Assembly (NCBI GenBank): GCA_944320285.1
Contig: CALUGX010000001.1
Coordinates: 44,163 to 108,162, forward strand
From: an uncultured Prevotella sp.
GTDB lineage: Bacteria > Bacteroidota > Bacteroidia > Bacteroidales > Bacteroidaceae
Length of the DNA stretch: 64,000 bases
Direction: 5' to 3'
Position numbers and translations under genes: made by a program. This document shows positions 34,540 through 42,287 of the stretch, in pieces. Numbering within the stretch: the stretch's first letter is position 1; each line of letters begins with the position of its first letter. Below the pieces are notes generated by a model. The model was not told the origin of the DNA, did no database searches, and worked only from the letters and a program-made list of their open reading frames with translations.

Positions 34540-35487
34540 ATGAAATACGAAATAAAAAGCGTAAACTGCCGTAAGAGCTTCACAGACAGGCTTTTGGAGC
34601 TTGGCAGGAAAGACAAAAATATCGTAGCGGTGACTACTGACGCCCGCGGTTCCGTGACGTTGACAGACTTCGCCAAGGAGCTGCCGGAGCAGTTTGTTGA
34701 GTGTGGCATTGCCGAACAAGACGCCGTGGGCATATCCGCCGGTTTGGCCTCGTGCGGCAAGAAGGTGTTTGTCTGCGGTCCGGCGTGCTTCTACGTGGCC
34801 CGCAGTTTGGAGCAGGTGAAGGTAGACGTGGCGTATTCAGGTCAGCCGGTCAAGATTTTCGGCGTCAGCGGAGGAGTGGCTTACGGTGCCCTCGGAGCAA
34901 CCCACCACAGTCTGCACGACATCGCCGTGCTGCGCACGTTCCCCGGTATGCAGGTGGTTTTGCCCTGTGATGCACGCCAGACGCGCAAGCTCGTAGACCG
35001 TCTTGTTGACTATCCTCATCCCGTTTACGTGCGTGTTGGCCGTAATGCCGTGCCCGACGTTTACGAGAATGACGACTTCGACTACGAGATAGGCAAGTCG
35101 ATACAGTTGCAAGACGGACGCGACCTGACAATAATCGCCTGTGGCGAGACCGTCTTCCACGCACTTGAGGCCGGCAAGATGCTTGCCGCCGAGGGCGTGG
35201 GCGCCCGCGTCATAGATATGCACACGCTGAAGCCTGCCGATACGGAGGCTATCGTCCGCGCTGCCCGTGAGACCGGACGCATACTCACCGTGGAGGAACA
35301 CAGTATGTACGGAGGTCTCGGCGGTATAGTGGCCGAGACCGTGGCGCAATCCTGCCCCGTGCCTATGCGCATACTCGGAATCCCCGACGAGAACGCCGTT
35401 CACGGCACTCCGCTTGAGATATTCCACCATTACAAGCTTGACGCCGAAGGCATTTATGCTACGGCGAAGGAAATGTTGAATAAATAA
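34540..35487 (+). CDS. Transketolase, C-terminal (pyrimidine-binding and C-domain) subunit
   Basis: This 315-residue protein is the second half of a split transketolase. It shows the pyrimidine-binding domain (VECGIAEQDAVGISAGLASC, with the catalytic Glu, and GVSGGVAYGALGATHHSLHD) and the C-terminal domain (YVRVGRNAVPDV, VIDMHTLKPAD, TVEEHSMYGGLG). It must pair with the product of the gene upstream. GAAAGACTT precedes the ATG at 34540. The 155-base gap with a hairpin is unusual for an obligate heteromer. Confidence 0.93.
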   Translation: MKYEIKSVNCRKSFTDRLLELGRKDKNIVAVTTDARGSVTLTDFAKELPEQFVECGIAEQDAVGISAGLASCGKKVFVCGPACFYVARSLEQVKVDVAYSGQPVKIFGVSGGVAYGALGATHHSLHDIAVLRTFPGMQVVLPCDARQTRKLVDRLVDYPHPVYVRVGRNAVPDVYENDDFDYEIGKSIQLQDGRDLTIIACGETVFHALEAGKMLAAEGVGARVIDMHTLKPADTEAIVRAARETGRILTVEEHSMYGGLGGIVAETVAQSCPVPMRILGIPDENAVHGTPLEIFHHYKLDAEGIYATAKEMLNK

Positions 35488-35580
35488 GAATTAAGAGTTA
35501 AGAATTAAGAAAAATGGCTTTGCTGGTAAATATCCGTTAAAAGCATATTTTCTTAACTCTTAACTCTTAATTTTTAACTC
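35488..35580. repeat. AT-rich hairpin element (GAATTAA/GAGTTAA arms)
   Basis: The left arm consists of 7-base steps GAATTAA, GAGTTAA, GAATTAA; the right arm is its complement. The core has GGCTTTGC. It starts directly after the transketolase stop codon. Confidence 0.8.
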
Positions 35581-35595
35581 AAATGCCAACTTGAA

Positions 35596-37083
35596 ATGAA
35601 TTACATAATATCCATAGACCAAAGCACGTCGGCCACGAAAGCGGTTGTCTTTAACGAGCAATGTCAGCTCGTGTGCCGCAAGAATGTGCCCCATAAGCAG
35701 TATTATCCGAAACCCGGATGGGTGGAGCATGACGCTGAGGAGATTTACCGCAACATGGTTGAGGCCGTGCGTGAGGTGGTCGAAGCAACCAATGGCGATG
35801 ATATAACGTACACGCTTGCGATAACAAACCAGAGGGAAACAGTCGTTGTGTGGAACCGCTTTACAGGCAAACCGGTTTACCACGCAGTTGTTTGGCAGTG
35901 TCAGAGGGGGGCGCAGATATGCGAAGACCTCAGGAACCGCGGCATGACTGATTTTATCCGTGAGCGCAGCGGACTGATTATCGACCCGTATTTTGCCGCA
36001 AGCGGCGTGAAGTGGATACTTGACAACGTAGACGGTGCGCGCCGTGCGGCCGAGAAGGGCGAGCTTATGATGGGTACGATTGACACCTGGTTGATATGGA
36101 AACTGACAGGAGGCCGCCGTTTCGTAACCGATTACACCAACGCTTCGCGCACCCTGCTGTTCAACATACACACGCTCGACTGGGACAAAGACCTGCTCGA
36201 CCTGTTTACCATTCCGCGCAACATGATGGCTGAGCCGTTGCCGTGCGACTCCGTGTTCGGTGAAACAACGGTTGATGGAGTATTCCCCGGACCGATAACC
36301 ATCGCCGGAGTGCTGGGCGATTCACACGGGGCGTTGGCCGGTCAGATGTGCTTTGAGGCCGGCATGGGCAAGGCTACTTACGGCACCGGGTCGTCTGTGA
36401 TGGTGAATATCGGCGACAAATCAATGACAGCACCTGAAGGATTGGTTACTTCGGTGGGCTTCGCCGCTTGCGGCAAGGTGTTTTACGCATTTGAGGGTAA
36501 CATACATTGCACCGGCGCGACAATCCAGTGGATGACCGACAAGCTGCAACTGATAAAGAGTCCGGCGGAGATTGAGAAGTTCGCCCTTGGCGTCCGCGAC
36601 AACGGCGGAGTGTACCTTGTGCCGGCGTTTGCCGGACTTGGCGCGCCGTGGTGGAACTCACAGGCCAAAGCTATGCTGTGCGGCATGACCCTTGCGACGG
36701 AGAAAGGCCATGTTTGCCGCGCCGCGCTTGAGGCCATTGCCTACCAGATAAAAGACCTCGTAGACCTGATGACGCAGCATGCGGGCATCGCCCTGAAGGA
36801 ACTGCGCGTTGACGGAGGCCCCACGAAGAACCAGTTTCTCATGCAGTTCCAGGCAGATATGCTCAACGCCTGTATCAACCGTTCCGACGTAGAGGAGGCT
36901 TCGGCTATGGGTGCGATGGTTATGAACGGCCTGGCTCGCGGTGTATGGGGCAGTCTTGAGGAAGTTGCCGCGTTGCGGACTACCGACAACCGCGTGTTCC
37001 CGCATATGGCCGACGGCGAGCGCGAGCGTCTATATGAAGGTTGGACGGCGGCCGTGAAAACCGTGTTGGGAAGCAGGAATTAG
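35596..37083 (+). CDS. FGGY-family carbohydrate kinase (glycerol-kinase-like)
   Basis: This 495-residue sugar/polyol kinase has the actin-like ATPase fold. It shows YIISIDQSTSATKAVVFNE (phosphate 1), AITNQRETVVVWNRFTGKPV, the WQCQRG substrate block, YGTGSSVMVNIG (phosphate 2) and DGGPTKNQFLMQFQADML, which resembles the glycerol-kinase version of the FGGY signature. The context with split transketolase and a fucose-isomerase-like enzyme suggests that a ketose, not glycerol, is phosphorylated. Apulose kinase is one candidate, inferred from gene order rather than residues. True glycerol kinase is the alternative, but no glpF or glpD gene is seen nearby. Confidence 0.85.
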   Translation: MNYIISIDQSTSATKAVVFNEQCQLVCRKNVPHKQYYPKPGWVEHDAEEIYRNMVEAVREVVEATNGDDITYTLAITNQRETVVVWNRFTGKPVYHAVVWQCQRGAQICEDLRNRGMTDFIRERSGLIIDPYFAASGVKWILDNVDGARRAAEKGELMMGTIDTWLIWKLTGGRRFVTDYTNASRTLLFNIHTLDWDKDLLDLFTIPRNMMAEPLPCDSVFGETTVDGVFPGPITIAGVLGDSHGALAGQMCFEAGMGKATYGTGSSVMVNIGDKSMTAPEGLVTSVGFAACGKVFYAFEGNIHCTGATIQWMTDKLQLIKSPAEIEKFALGVRDNGGVYLVPAFAGLGAPWWNSQAKAMLCGMTLATEKGHVCRAALEAIAYQIKDLVDLMTQHAGIALKELRVDGGPTKNQFLMQFQADMLNACINRSDVEEASAMGAMVMNGLARGVWGSLEEVAALRTTDNRVFPHMADGERERLYEGWTAAVKTVLGSRN

Positions 37084-37183
37084 AAATTAAGAGTTATGAA
37101 TAATTAAGAGTTAATAATTAAGAGTTAAGAAAATATGCTTTGCCAATTAAGCAACAAAGGTATTTTTCTTAATTCTTAATTCA
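37084..37183. repeat. AT-rich hairpin element, same core as the 40.7-kb copy in opposite orientation
   Basis: The core (about 37134-37162, starting ATGCTTTGCCAATTAAGC) is the reverse complement of the core in the element at 40660-40753. The arms are GAGTTAA/GAATTAA steps and their complement. Confidence 0.85.
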
Positions 37184-37216
37184 TGAAGTGTGAACAAGAA
37201 TAAAACTTAAAGACCT

Positions 37217-38647
37217 ATGAAAAGACAAGCAAAAGCCGGAAAAGAGACTTTCGGCCTGATTATCGGCACACGCGCTTACTTCAACTCAGAGTTGGCAGTT
37301 GACGTGCGCAAGACGCTTCTTGAAGAATTGGAAAAGGCCGGATACGGCTATGTGATACTCGACGAGCAGGACACTCCGACCGGGGGCTCGATGGAAACCG
37401 TGGAGGACGGCAAGAAGTGTGCTGCCCTGTTCCGTGCCAACCGCGATGAGATTGACGGAATAATCGTGTCGCTTCCAAACTTTGGTTTTGAGGTTGGCAT
37501 CATCAACGCCATATCACGCGCCGAACTGCACGTGCCAGTGTTGGTGCAGGCCTGTGACGACCAGAACGACAAGGTAGATCTCGATAGTCGCCGTGATGCT
37601 TTCTGTGGCAAGATTTCGGTGTGCAATAACCTTTATCAGTACGGCATACCGTTCACCGACACGACATACCATACATATTCAATCCACAGCGACTTGCTGA
37701 TGAAAGACATCGACAAGTTCGCCGCCATCTGCCGCGTGGTGCGTAAGCTGACACACGCCCGCATCGGTCAAATAGGCACACGCCCCCTCGGTTTCAACAC
37801 TTGCCGTTACAGCGAGAAACTGCTCCAGGCCACGGGCATCACCGTAGTGCCGGTAGATATGAGCGAGATTATTTTCAACGCACGCAAGATTGACAACGAC
37901 GCCGCAGAGCTGAAGGCCAAGATGGAGGAGATAAGCCACTATGCCAAGGTGCCTGAGGCTTATCAAGAGAAGCTGGCCTTGCAAGCGAAATTCGGCTTGG
38001 CCGTAGAGCAGTGGATTGAAGCCAATGAGGTGGACGCCACGGCCATACAGTGCTGGGATTCGCTGGAGCAGAACTACGGCTGCGCCGCCTGCGTGACGAT
38101 GAGTATGCTCGGCGAGAAGCTGATACCCTGCGCTTGCGAGACCGATGTGGCCGGAGCCGTGTCGATGTACGCCCTCAGCCTTGCCGCCGGCCGGCCTTCT
38201 ACGCTGCTCGACTGGAACAACAACTTCGCAGAAGACCGCAACAAGTGCGTCTGCACACACTGCGGCAACGCTCCGAAGAGCTTTGTCAATAACGACCTCA
38301 AGCTCGGTCCGCTCGGCGTTCTCGGCCGCACTCTCGGCAAGGTTAACACCTTCGGTGCCGTTTACGGCAAATGCACAGAGGGTGAATTTACATATTTCCG
38401 CATTTCAACAGACGACAACCTCGGCTGCATAAAGAGCTATCTCGGCAAGGGCAAGCTCACCAACGACCCGTACGGAATGGACGGTTGCATCGCCGTTACG
38501 CAGGTTGACAACTTGCAGAAGCTGATGAAGTTTATCTGCAAGAACGGCTTTGAGCACCACGTCGCGATGGTTCGCACCGACGTTGTTGACATCCTCCGCG
38601 AGGCTGTTGACAATTACCTCGGATGGGACTTGTACGTACATGAATAA
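37217..38647 (+). CDS. L-fucose/D-arabinose isomerase-like protein
   Basis: This 476-residue protein belongs to the fucose/arabinose isomerase superfamily. It begins FGLIIGTRAYFNSEL, has a Rossmann-like N-domain (about 10-160) with GIIVSLPNFGFEVGI, and shows CWDSLEQNYGCAACVTMSML and CACETDVAGAVSMYALSL, the region carrying the manganese-binding Glu and Asp. CVCTHCGNAPKSF adds a CxxC in the C-terminal part. Such enzymes interconvert aldose and ketose, and it is likely the first step before the FGGY kinase upstream. Substrate could be a 5- or 6-carbon or branched sugar and cannot be fixed. A hairpin and repeat array follow directly. Confidence 0.85.
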   Translation: MKRQAKAGKETFGLIIGTRAYFNSELAVDVRKTLLEELEKAGYGYVILDEQDTPTGGSMETVEDGKKCAALFRANRDEIDGIIVSLPNFGFEVGIINAISRAELHVPVLVQACDDQNDKVDLDSRRDAFCGKISVCNNLYQYGIPFTDTTYHTYSIHSDLLMKDIDKFAAICRVVRKLTHARIGQIGTRPLGFNTCRYSEKLLQATGITVVPVDMSEIIFNARKIDNDAAELKAKMEEISHYAKVPEAYQEKLALQAKFGLAVEQWIEANEVDATAIQCWDSLEQNYGCAACVTMSMLGEKLIPCACETDVAGAVSMYALSLAAGRPSTLLDWNNNFAEDRNKCVCTHCGNAPKSFVNNDLKLGPLGVLGRTLGKVNTFGAVYGKCTEGEFTYFRISTDDNLGCIKSYLGKGKLTNDPYGMDGCIAVTQVDNLQKLMKFICKNGFEHHVAMVRTDVVDILREAVDNYLGWDLYVHE

Positions 38648-38670
38648 CCGTATCATATTTTATAGTTTGT

Positions 38671-38758
38671 GAAAGGCCGTGTTTTGCATGACAAAACACG
38701 GCCTTTTATATTCCCAAAGGGCACCTTTTGCAACGCGAAAGGTATCCTTTGACCGGCG
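38671..38758. repeat. 22-base palindromic repeat array, four units; first pair doubles as terminator
   Basis: Units start at 38671, 38693, 38715 and 38737. Units 1 and 2 form a perfect 15-bp stem (AAAGGCCGTGTTTTG and its complement, 38672-38706) placed as a terminator after the isomerase gene. TTTGATTATCAACG follows the array. Confidence 0.88.
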
Positions 38759-38993
38759 TAATGATAATGCTTTGATTATCAACGCTTTATGGGTATATCA
38801 AAATTTAAAGTCATGAGGAGGATGAAAGTCAGTTTTTTATTTTTATGATATTGGCAAACTGCCCTGTCAGTCCTTTTAATGCCTTGCCGGAGCAAGGCAT
38901 TTGTCTTTAACTTCTCATCCCGCGCAGCTGGCGTTAACTTCTTTGACTCCAGATTATTTTTAGCAGATACATATATTAAAAGTATATGTTTAA

Positions 38994-39024
38994 TTTGTGT
39001 AATCAATTTTTTGTTATATCTTTG
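38994..39024 (+). promoter_or_regulatory. Bacteroidetes-type promoter (TTTG-N19-TATCTTTG) of the POT gene
   Basis: TTTG at 38994-38997 and TATCTTTG at 39017-39024, 19 bases apart, about 108 bases before the ATG at 39132. It gives the permease and the GH28 gene their own transcription. Confidence 0.82.
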
Positions 39025-39131
39025 CAAATCGGAAAAACCACTGCGGCGACTTGTTAACCGGTTGCCCGTGTAATTGTTCCACCACACGTTGGGGCTTATG
39101 AAATATCAATGAATAATTAAAAAATAATACT

Positions 39132-40655
39132 ATGTTTGAAGGACAACCAAAAGGTTTGTATGCGTTGGCTTTGGCCAACACTGGCGAGCGTTTCGGATAT
39201 TACACGATGCTTGCCGTTTTCGTGCTGTTCCTCCAGGCCAATTTCGGATGGTCTGCCGGTGCGGCTGGTGCCGTTTATTCGGGTTTCTTGGCGTTCGTTT
39301 ACTTCCTTCCGCTCGTGGGCGGTGCAATCGCCGACAAGGTAGGTTACGGCAAATGTGTCACGTGGGGCATCATCGTGATGTTCCTCGGCTATCTGTTGCT
39401 GGCCATTCCTGCCGGTGCCGGTATGCTCGGTATGGTGCTGATGTTCGCCGCGCTGGTGCTCGTATGTGTGGGCACGAGCCTCTTCAAGGGTAATCTGCAG
39501 GTGATGGTGGGCAATCTTTATGACGACCCGGCGTTGCAGTCGAAGCGCGACTCGGCGTTCTCAATCTTCTATATGGCCATCAACATCGGTGCATTGTTCG
39601 CGCCTACGGCAGCCGTTAAGATTATCGACTTTGCCAAAACGTCGCTCGGAGCATCGGATGCCGACGCCTATCACTACGCTTTCGGCGTGGCCTGCATCTC
39701 GCTTGTGCTGTCGATAGCGATTTATTACGGTTTTAAAAACACGTTCAAGCACGCCGATTACAACAGCAAGACCGAGGCTGCGGTGGCCGGACATACCGAA
39801 CCGGAGCTTTCGCCGAAGGAGACCAAGGACCGCGTTGTGGCCCTCTGCTTGGTGTTCGCCGTCGTGATATTCTTCTGGATGGCGTTCCACCAGAACGGAC
39901 TTACGCTGACATATTTCGCCCGCGACTATACCGCTCAACACAGCACGGGGCTTGAAAGTATGCTGTTTGACGTTACTAACTTCGTGTGCCTGATATTCAT
40001 AGTTTACGCCTTGTTCTCGCTGTTCCAGTCAAAGACAGGCAAAGGCAAGGCTATTTCGGCCATCGTGATTGTGTTGGCTGCGGCCGTGCTCGTGGTTAAG
40101 TATATCAACCTTTCGCCCGAAGGCATCGACGTTACGGCACCGCTGTTCCAGCAGTTCAATCCATGCTTCGTAGTCCTGTTGACACCTGTTTCGATGGCAA
40201 TCTTCAGCCGGTTGGCAAGCAAGGGTAAAGAGCCGTCTGCTCCGCGCAAGATAGGTCTCGGAATGTTGGTCGCAGGTTGCGGATATGTTATAATGATGAT
40301 AGGCTCTATGGGGCTGCCCGCACCGGAGTTTGCCGCTGACGGCCAGCCGCTGCATATGGCCGACGTTTCACCTAACTGGCTTGTGTCTACTTATCTTGTC
40401 CTTACCTTCGGTGAGCTGTTGCTCTCGCCGATGGGCATCTCGTTTGTGTCAAAAGTAGCTCCTCCGAAATACAAGGGCTTGATGATGGGAGGCTGGTTTG
40501 TGGCCACGGCCGTGGGCAATATGCTTGTTTCCATCCCCGGTTTCCTGTGGGGCAACGCACCGCTTGAGGTGGTATGGGGTGTGCTCGTAGTGCTTTGCAT
40601 CATCTCGTTCCTGTTTATTTTCTCTATAATGAAGAAACTGGAAAAGGTCTGCTAA
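39132..40655 (+). CDS. POT family proton-dependent peptide transporter
   Basis: This 507-residue inner-membrane protein has about fourteen helices. The POT signature is at the start: ANTGERFGYYTM, corresponding to the E-x-x-E-R-F-x-Y-Y proton-coupling motif, here with Thr-Gly preceding the ERF. FKGNLQVMVGNLYDD in helix 4 and FSIFYMAINIGA match the PTR2 signature region. SYLVLTFGELLLSPMG-type helix 10 sequence is present (TYLVLTFGELLLSPMGISFV). It would import di- or tripeptides with protons, although some family members move other solutes. It lies between carbohydrate genes, so a role other than peptide uptake is conceivable. Confidence 0.9.
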   Translation: MFEGQPKGLYALALANTGERFGYYTMLAVFVLFLQANFGWSAGAAGAVYSGFLAFVYFLPLVGGAIADKVGYGKCVTWGIIVMFLGYLLLAIPAGAGMLGMVLMFAALVLVCVGTSLFKGNLQVMVGNLYDDPALQSKRDSAFSIFYMAINIGALFAPTAAVKIIDFAKTSLGASDADAYHYAFGVACISLVLSIAIYYGFKNTFKHADYNSKTEAAVAGHTEPELSPKETKDRVVALCLVFAVVIFFWMAFHQNGLTLTYFARDYTAQHSTGLESMLFDVTNFVCLIFIVYALFSLFQSKTGKGKAISAIVIVLAAAVLVVKYINLSPEGIDVTAPLFQQFNPCFVVLLTPVSMAIFSRLASKGKEPSAPRKIGLGMLVAGCGYVIMMIGSMGLPAPEFAADGQPLHMADVSPNWLVSTYLVLTFGELLLSPMGISFVSKVAPPKYKGLMMGGWFVATAVGNMLVSIPGFLWGNAPLEVVWGVLVVLCIISFLFIFSIMKKLEKVC

Positions 40656-40659
40656 GAAG

Positions 40660-40753
40660 AATTAAGAGTTAAGAATTAAGAGTTAAGAAAAATACCTTTG
40701 TTGCTTAATTGGCAAAGCATTTTTTCTTAACTCTTAATTCTTAACTCTTAATT
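40660..40753. repeat. AT-rich hairpin element, inverted relative to the 37.1-kb copy
   Basis: The arms are GAATTAA/GAGTTAA steps and their complement. The core (ATACCTTTGTTGCTTAATTG followed by GCAAAGCAT) is the complement of the core at 37134-37162. It fills the gap between the POT and GH28 genes. Confidence 0.85.
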
Positions 40754-40768
40754 AAAAATAGGTTTTCC

Positions 40769-42142
40769 ATGAAAAGTATCCTTATAACTTTGTTTGCTAT
40801 TATCTGCTCTGTACCGTTGTTCCCGGCTACTGATATGGCGGCGTTTGAGCAAGAGAGAGTGGCCAGGCGCGACTCGGTGCTCGCTTTGATAACCGGCGCG
40901 GCCATACCCGGTGACAGCATTTTAGTGACTGATTTCGGAGCGAAGGGTGACGGTGTGAAGGACTGCAAGCGTGCTTTCGACCGTGCCATGAAGGTTGCTG
41001 CCCAACGTGGCGGTGCGCGTATAATAGTGCCTGAAGGTACGTATCTTGTCAAAGGGCCGATACATTTCGTAAGCAATGTGTGTCTTGACATACGGAAGGG
41101 CGCTACGATAAAATTCTCGCCGGAGCCTGAATTTTACCTGCCGATGGTGGAAACGAGCTGGGAAGGAACGTTCCTCAGCAATTACAGTCCGTTTATTTAT
41201 GGGCGCGGGCTGCATGACGTGTCGATAATAGGGCAGGGGACAATAGACGGCAACGCCTCGACGACGTTCTCAACATGGAAGTCGGAGCAGAAGCCCGGCC
41301 AGGCACGCAGCCGCGAGATGAACCATAAGGGAGTGCCCGTGGCTGAACGCAAGTTTGGCGAAGGATGGTGGTTGCGCCCGCAGATGATACAGTTTTACGA
41401 CTGTAAGAACGTCACTTTGCAAGGCGTGTTCATCACCAATTCGCCGTTCTGGTGCATCCATCTGTTGAAGAGCGAAAACATCGTGTGCCGCGGTTTGCGT
41501 TATGACGCAAAGCTCGTCAACAACGACGGCATCGACCCCGAATGTTCGCGTAACGTGTTGATAGAAGACATCGAGTTTAACAACGGCGACGACAACGTGG
41601 CGATAAAGAGCGGGCGCGACAATGACGGGTGGACGCACGGCACGCCGTCGGAGAACATCGTGATAAGGAACTGCCGCTTTAAGGGACTTCATGCCGTTGT
41701 GATAGGCAGCGAGATGTCGGCCGGAGTGCGCAACGTGTTTGTGGAAAACTGCACTTTCGGGGGCTATTGCAAGCGCGGTATATACATCAAGACAAATCCC
41801 GACCGCGGCGGCTTTGTCACCAACCTGTATGTGAAGAATTGCGAGTTTGACGAGGTGGAGGACCTATTTTACGCCACCAGTATGTATGCCGGCGAAGGGC
41901 TTGACAACGACAAGTTCACCCGCGTGGGCGACATCTTCGTTGACGGCCTGCGCTGCCGCAAGGCTACGGCGGCCGGGCTCGTGCTGCAAGGTACCGGGGC
42001 GGAACCTATCCGCAACGTGATGTTCAGCAATGTGGAGATAGGCGAGGCCAAGAACGCCGTCAGCTTTGATAACACCGTAGGCGTGGAGATGCGCAATTGT
42101 CATATCGGCGGACGCGCCGGAGTGCCTTCTACGGCAAAGTAA
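40769..42142 (+). CDS. Glycoside hydrolase family 28 (polygalacturonase-like)
   Basis: This 457-residue protein has a signal peptide (residues 1-20) and a right-handed parallel beta-helix. GH28 catalytic blocks are visible: NNDGIDPE (Asp253), GDDNVAIKSG (Asp274 and Asp275), VVIGSEMSAG (the G-H/S-G-type loop at about 311-319) and RGIYIKT (336-342). It should cleave alpha-galacturonide or rhamnogalacturonan linkages in pectin, in the periplasm or outside. Together with the upstream sugar cluster it suggests use of a pectin-derived sugar. It is unlinked to SusC/D genes in this window, so the polysaccharide binding machinery must be elsewhere. Confidence 0.92.
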   Translation: MKSILITLFAIICSVPLFPATDMAAFEQERVARRDSVLALITGAAIPGDSILVTDFGAKGDGVKDCKRAFDRAMKVAAQRGGARIIVPEGTYLVKGPIHFVSNVCLDIRKGATIKFSPEPEFYLPMVETSWEGTFLSNYSPFIYGRGLHDVSIIGQGTIDGNASTTFSTWKSEQKPGQARSREMNHKGVPVAERKFGEGWWLRPQMIQFYDCKNVTLQGVFITNSPFWCIHLLKSENIVCRGLRYDAKLVNNDGIDPECSRNVLIEDIEFNNGDDNVAIKSGRDNDGWTHGTPSENIVIRNCRFKGLHAVVIGSEMSAGVRNVFVENCTFGGYCKRGIYIKTNPDRGGFVTNLYVKNCEFDEVEDLFYATSMYAGEGLDNDKFTRVGDIFVDGLRCRKATAAGLVLQGTGAEPIRNVMFSNVEIGEAKNAVSFDNTVGVEMRNCHIGGRAGVPSTAK

Positions 42143-42145
42143 ATA

Positions 42146-42174
42146 GCCCCCTCCCGACCTCCCCGATGGGAGGT
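42146..42174. repeat. G/C-rich element (CCCCCTCCCGACCTCCCC)
   Basis: The 19 bases 42146-42164 are the exact reverse complement of 61324-61342. It lies directly after the GH28 stop codon, followed by GAAGTTACCTGC and TTAACTCC steps up to about 42268, related to the other tandem-arm elements. Confidence 0.7.
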
Positions 42175-42287
42175 GCTGTGAAGTTACCTGCAAGGCTATT
42201 GGCTTTAACTTCTAAAAGAAGAAACTAATGTCTTAACTCCTTAACTACACAACTCCTTAACTCCAAATAAAAAAGCCCTGGTAAATC

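Noticed and set aside
33545-35487. Transketolase broken by a frameshift
   Set aside because: Each half is complete with its own start and stop, and split transketolases are normal in many anaerobes.
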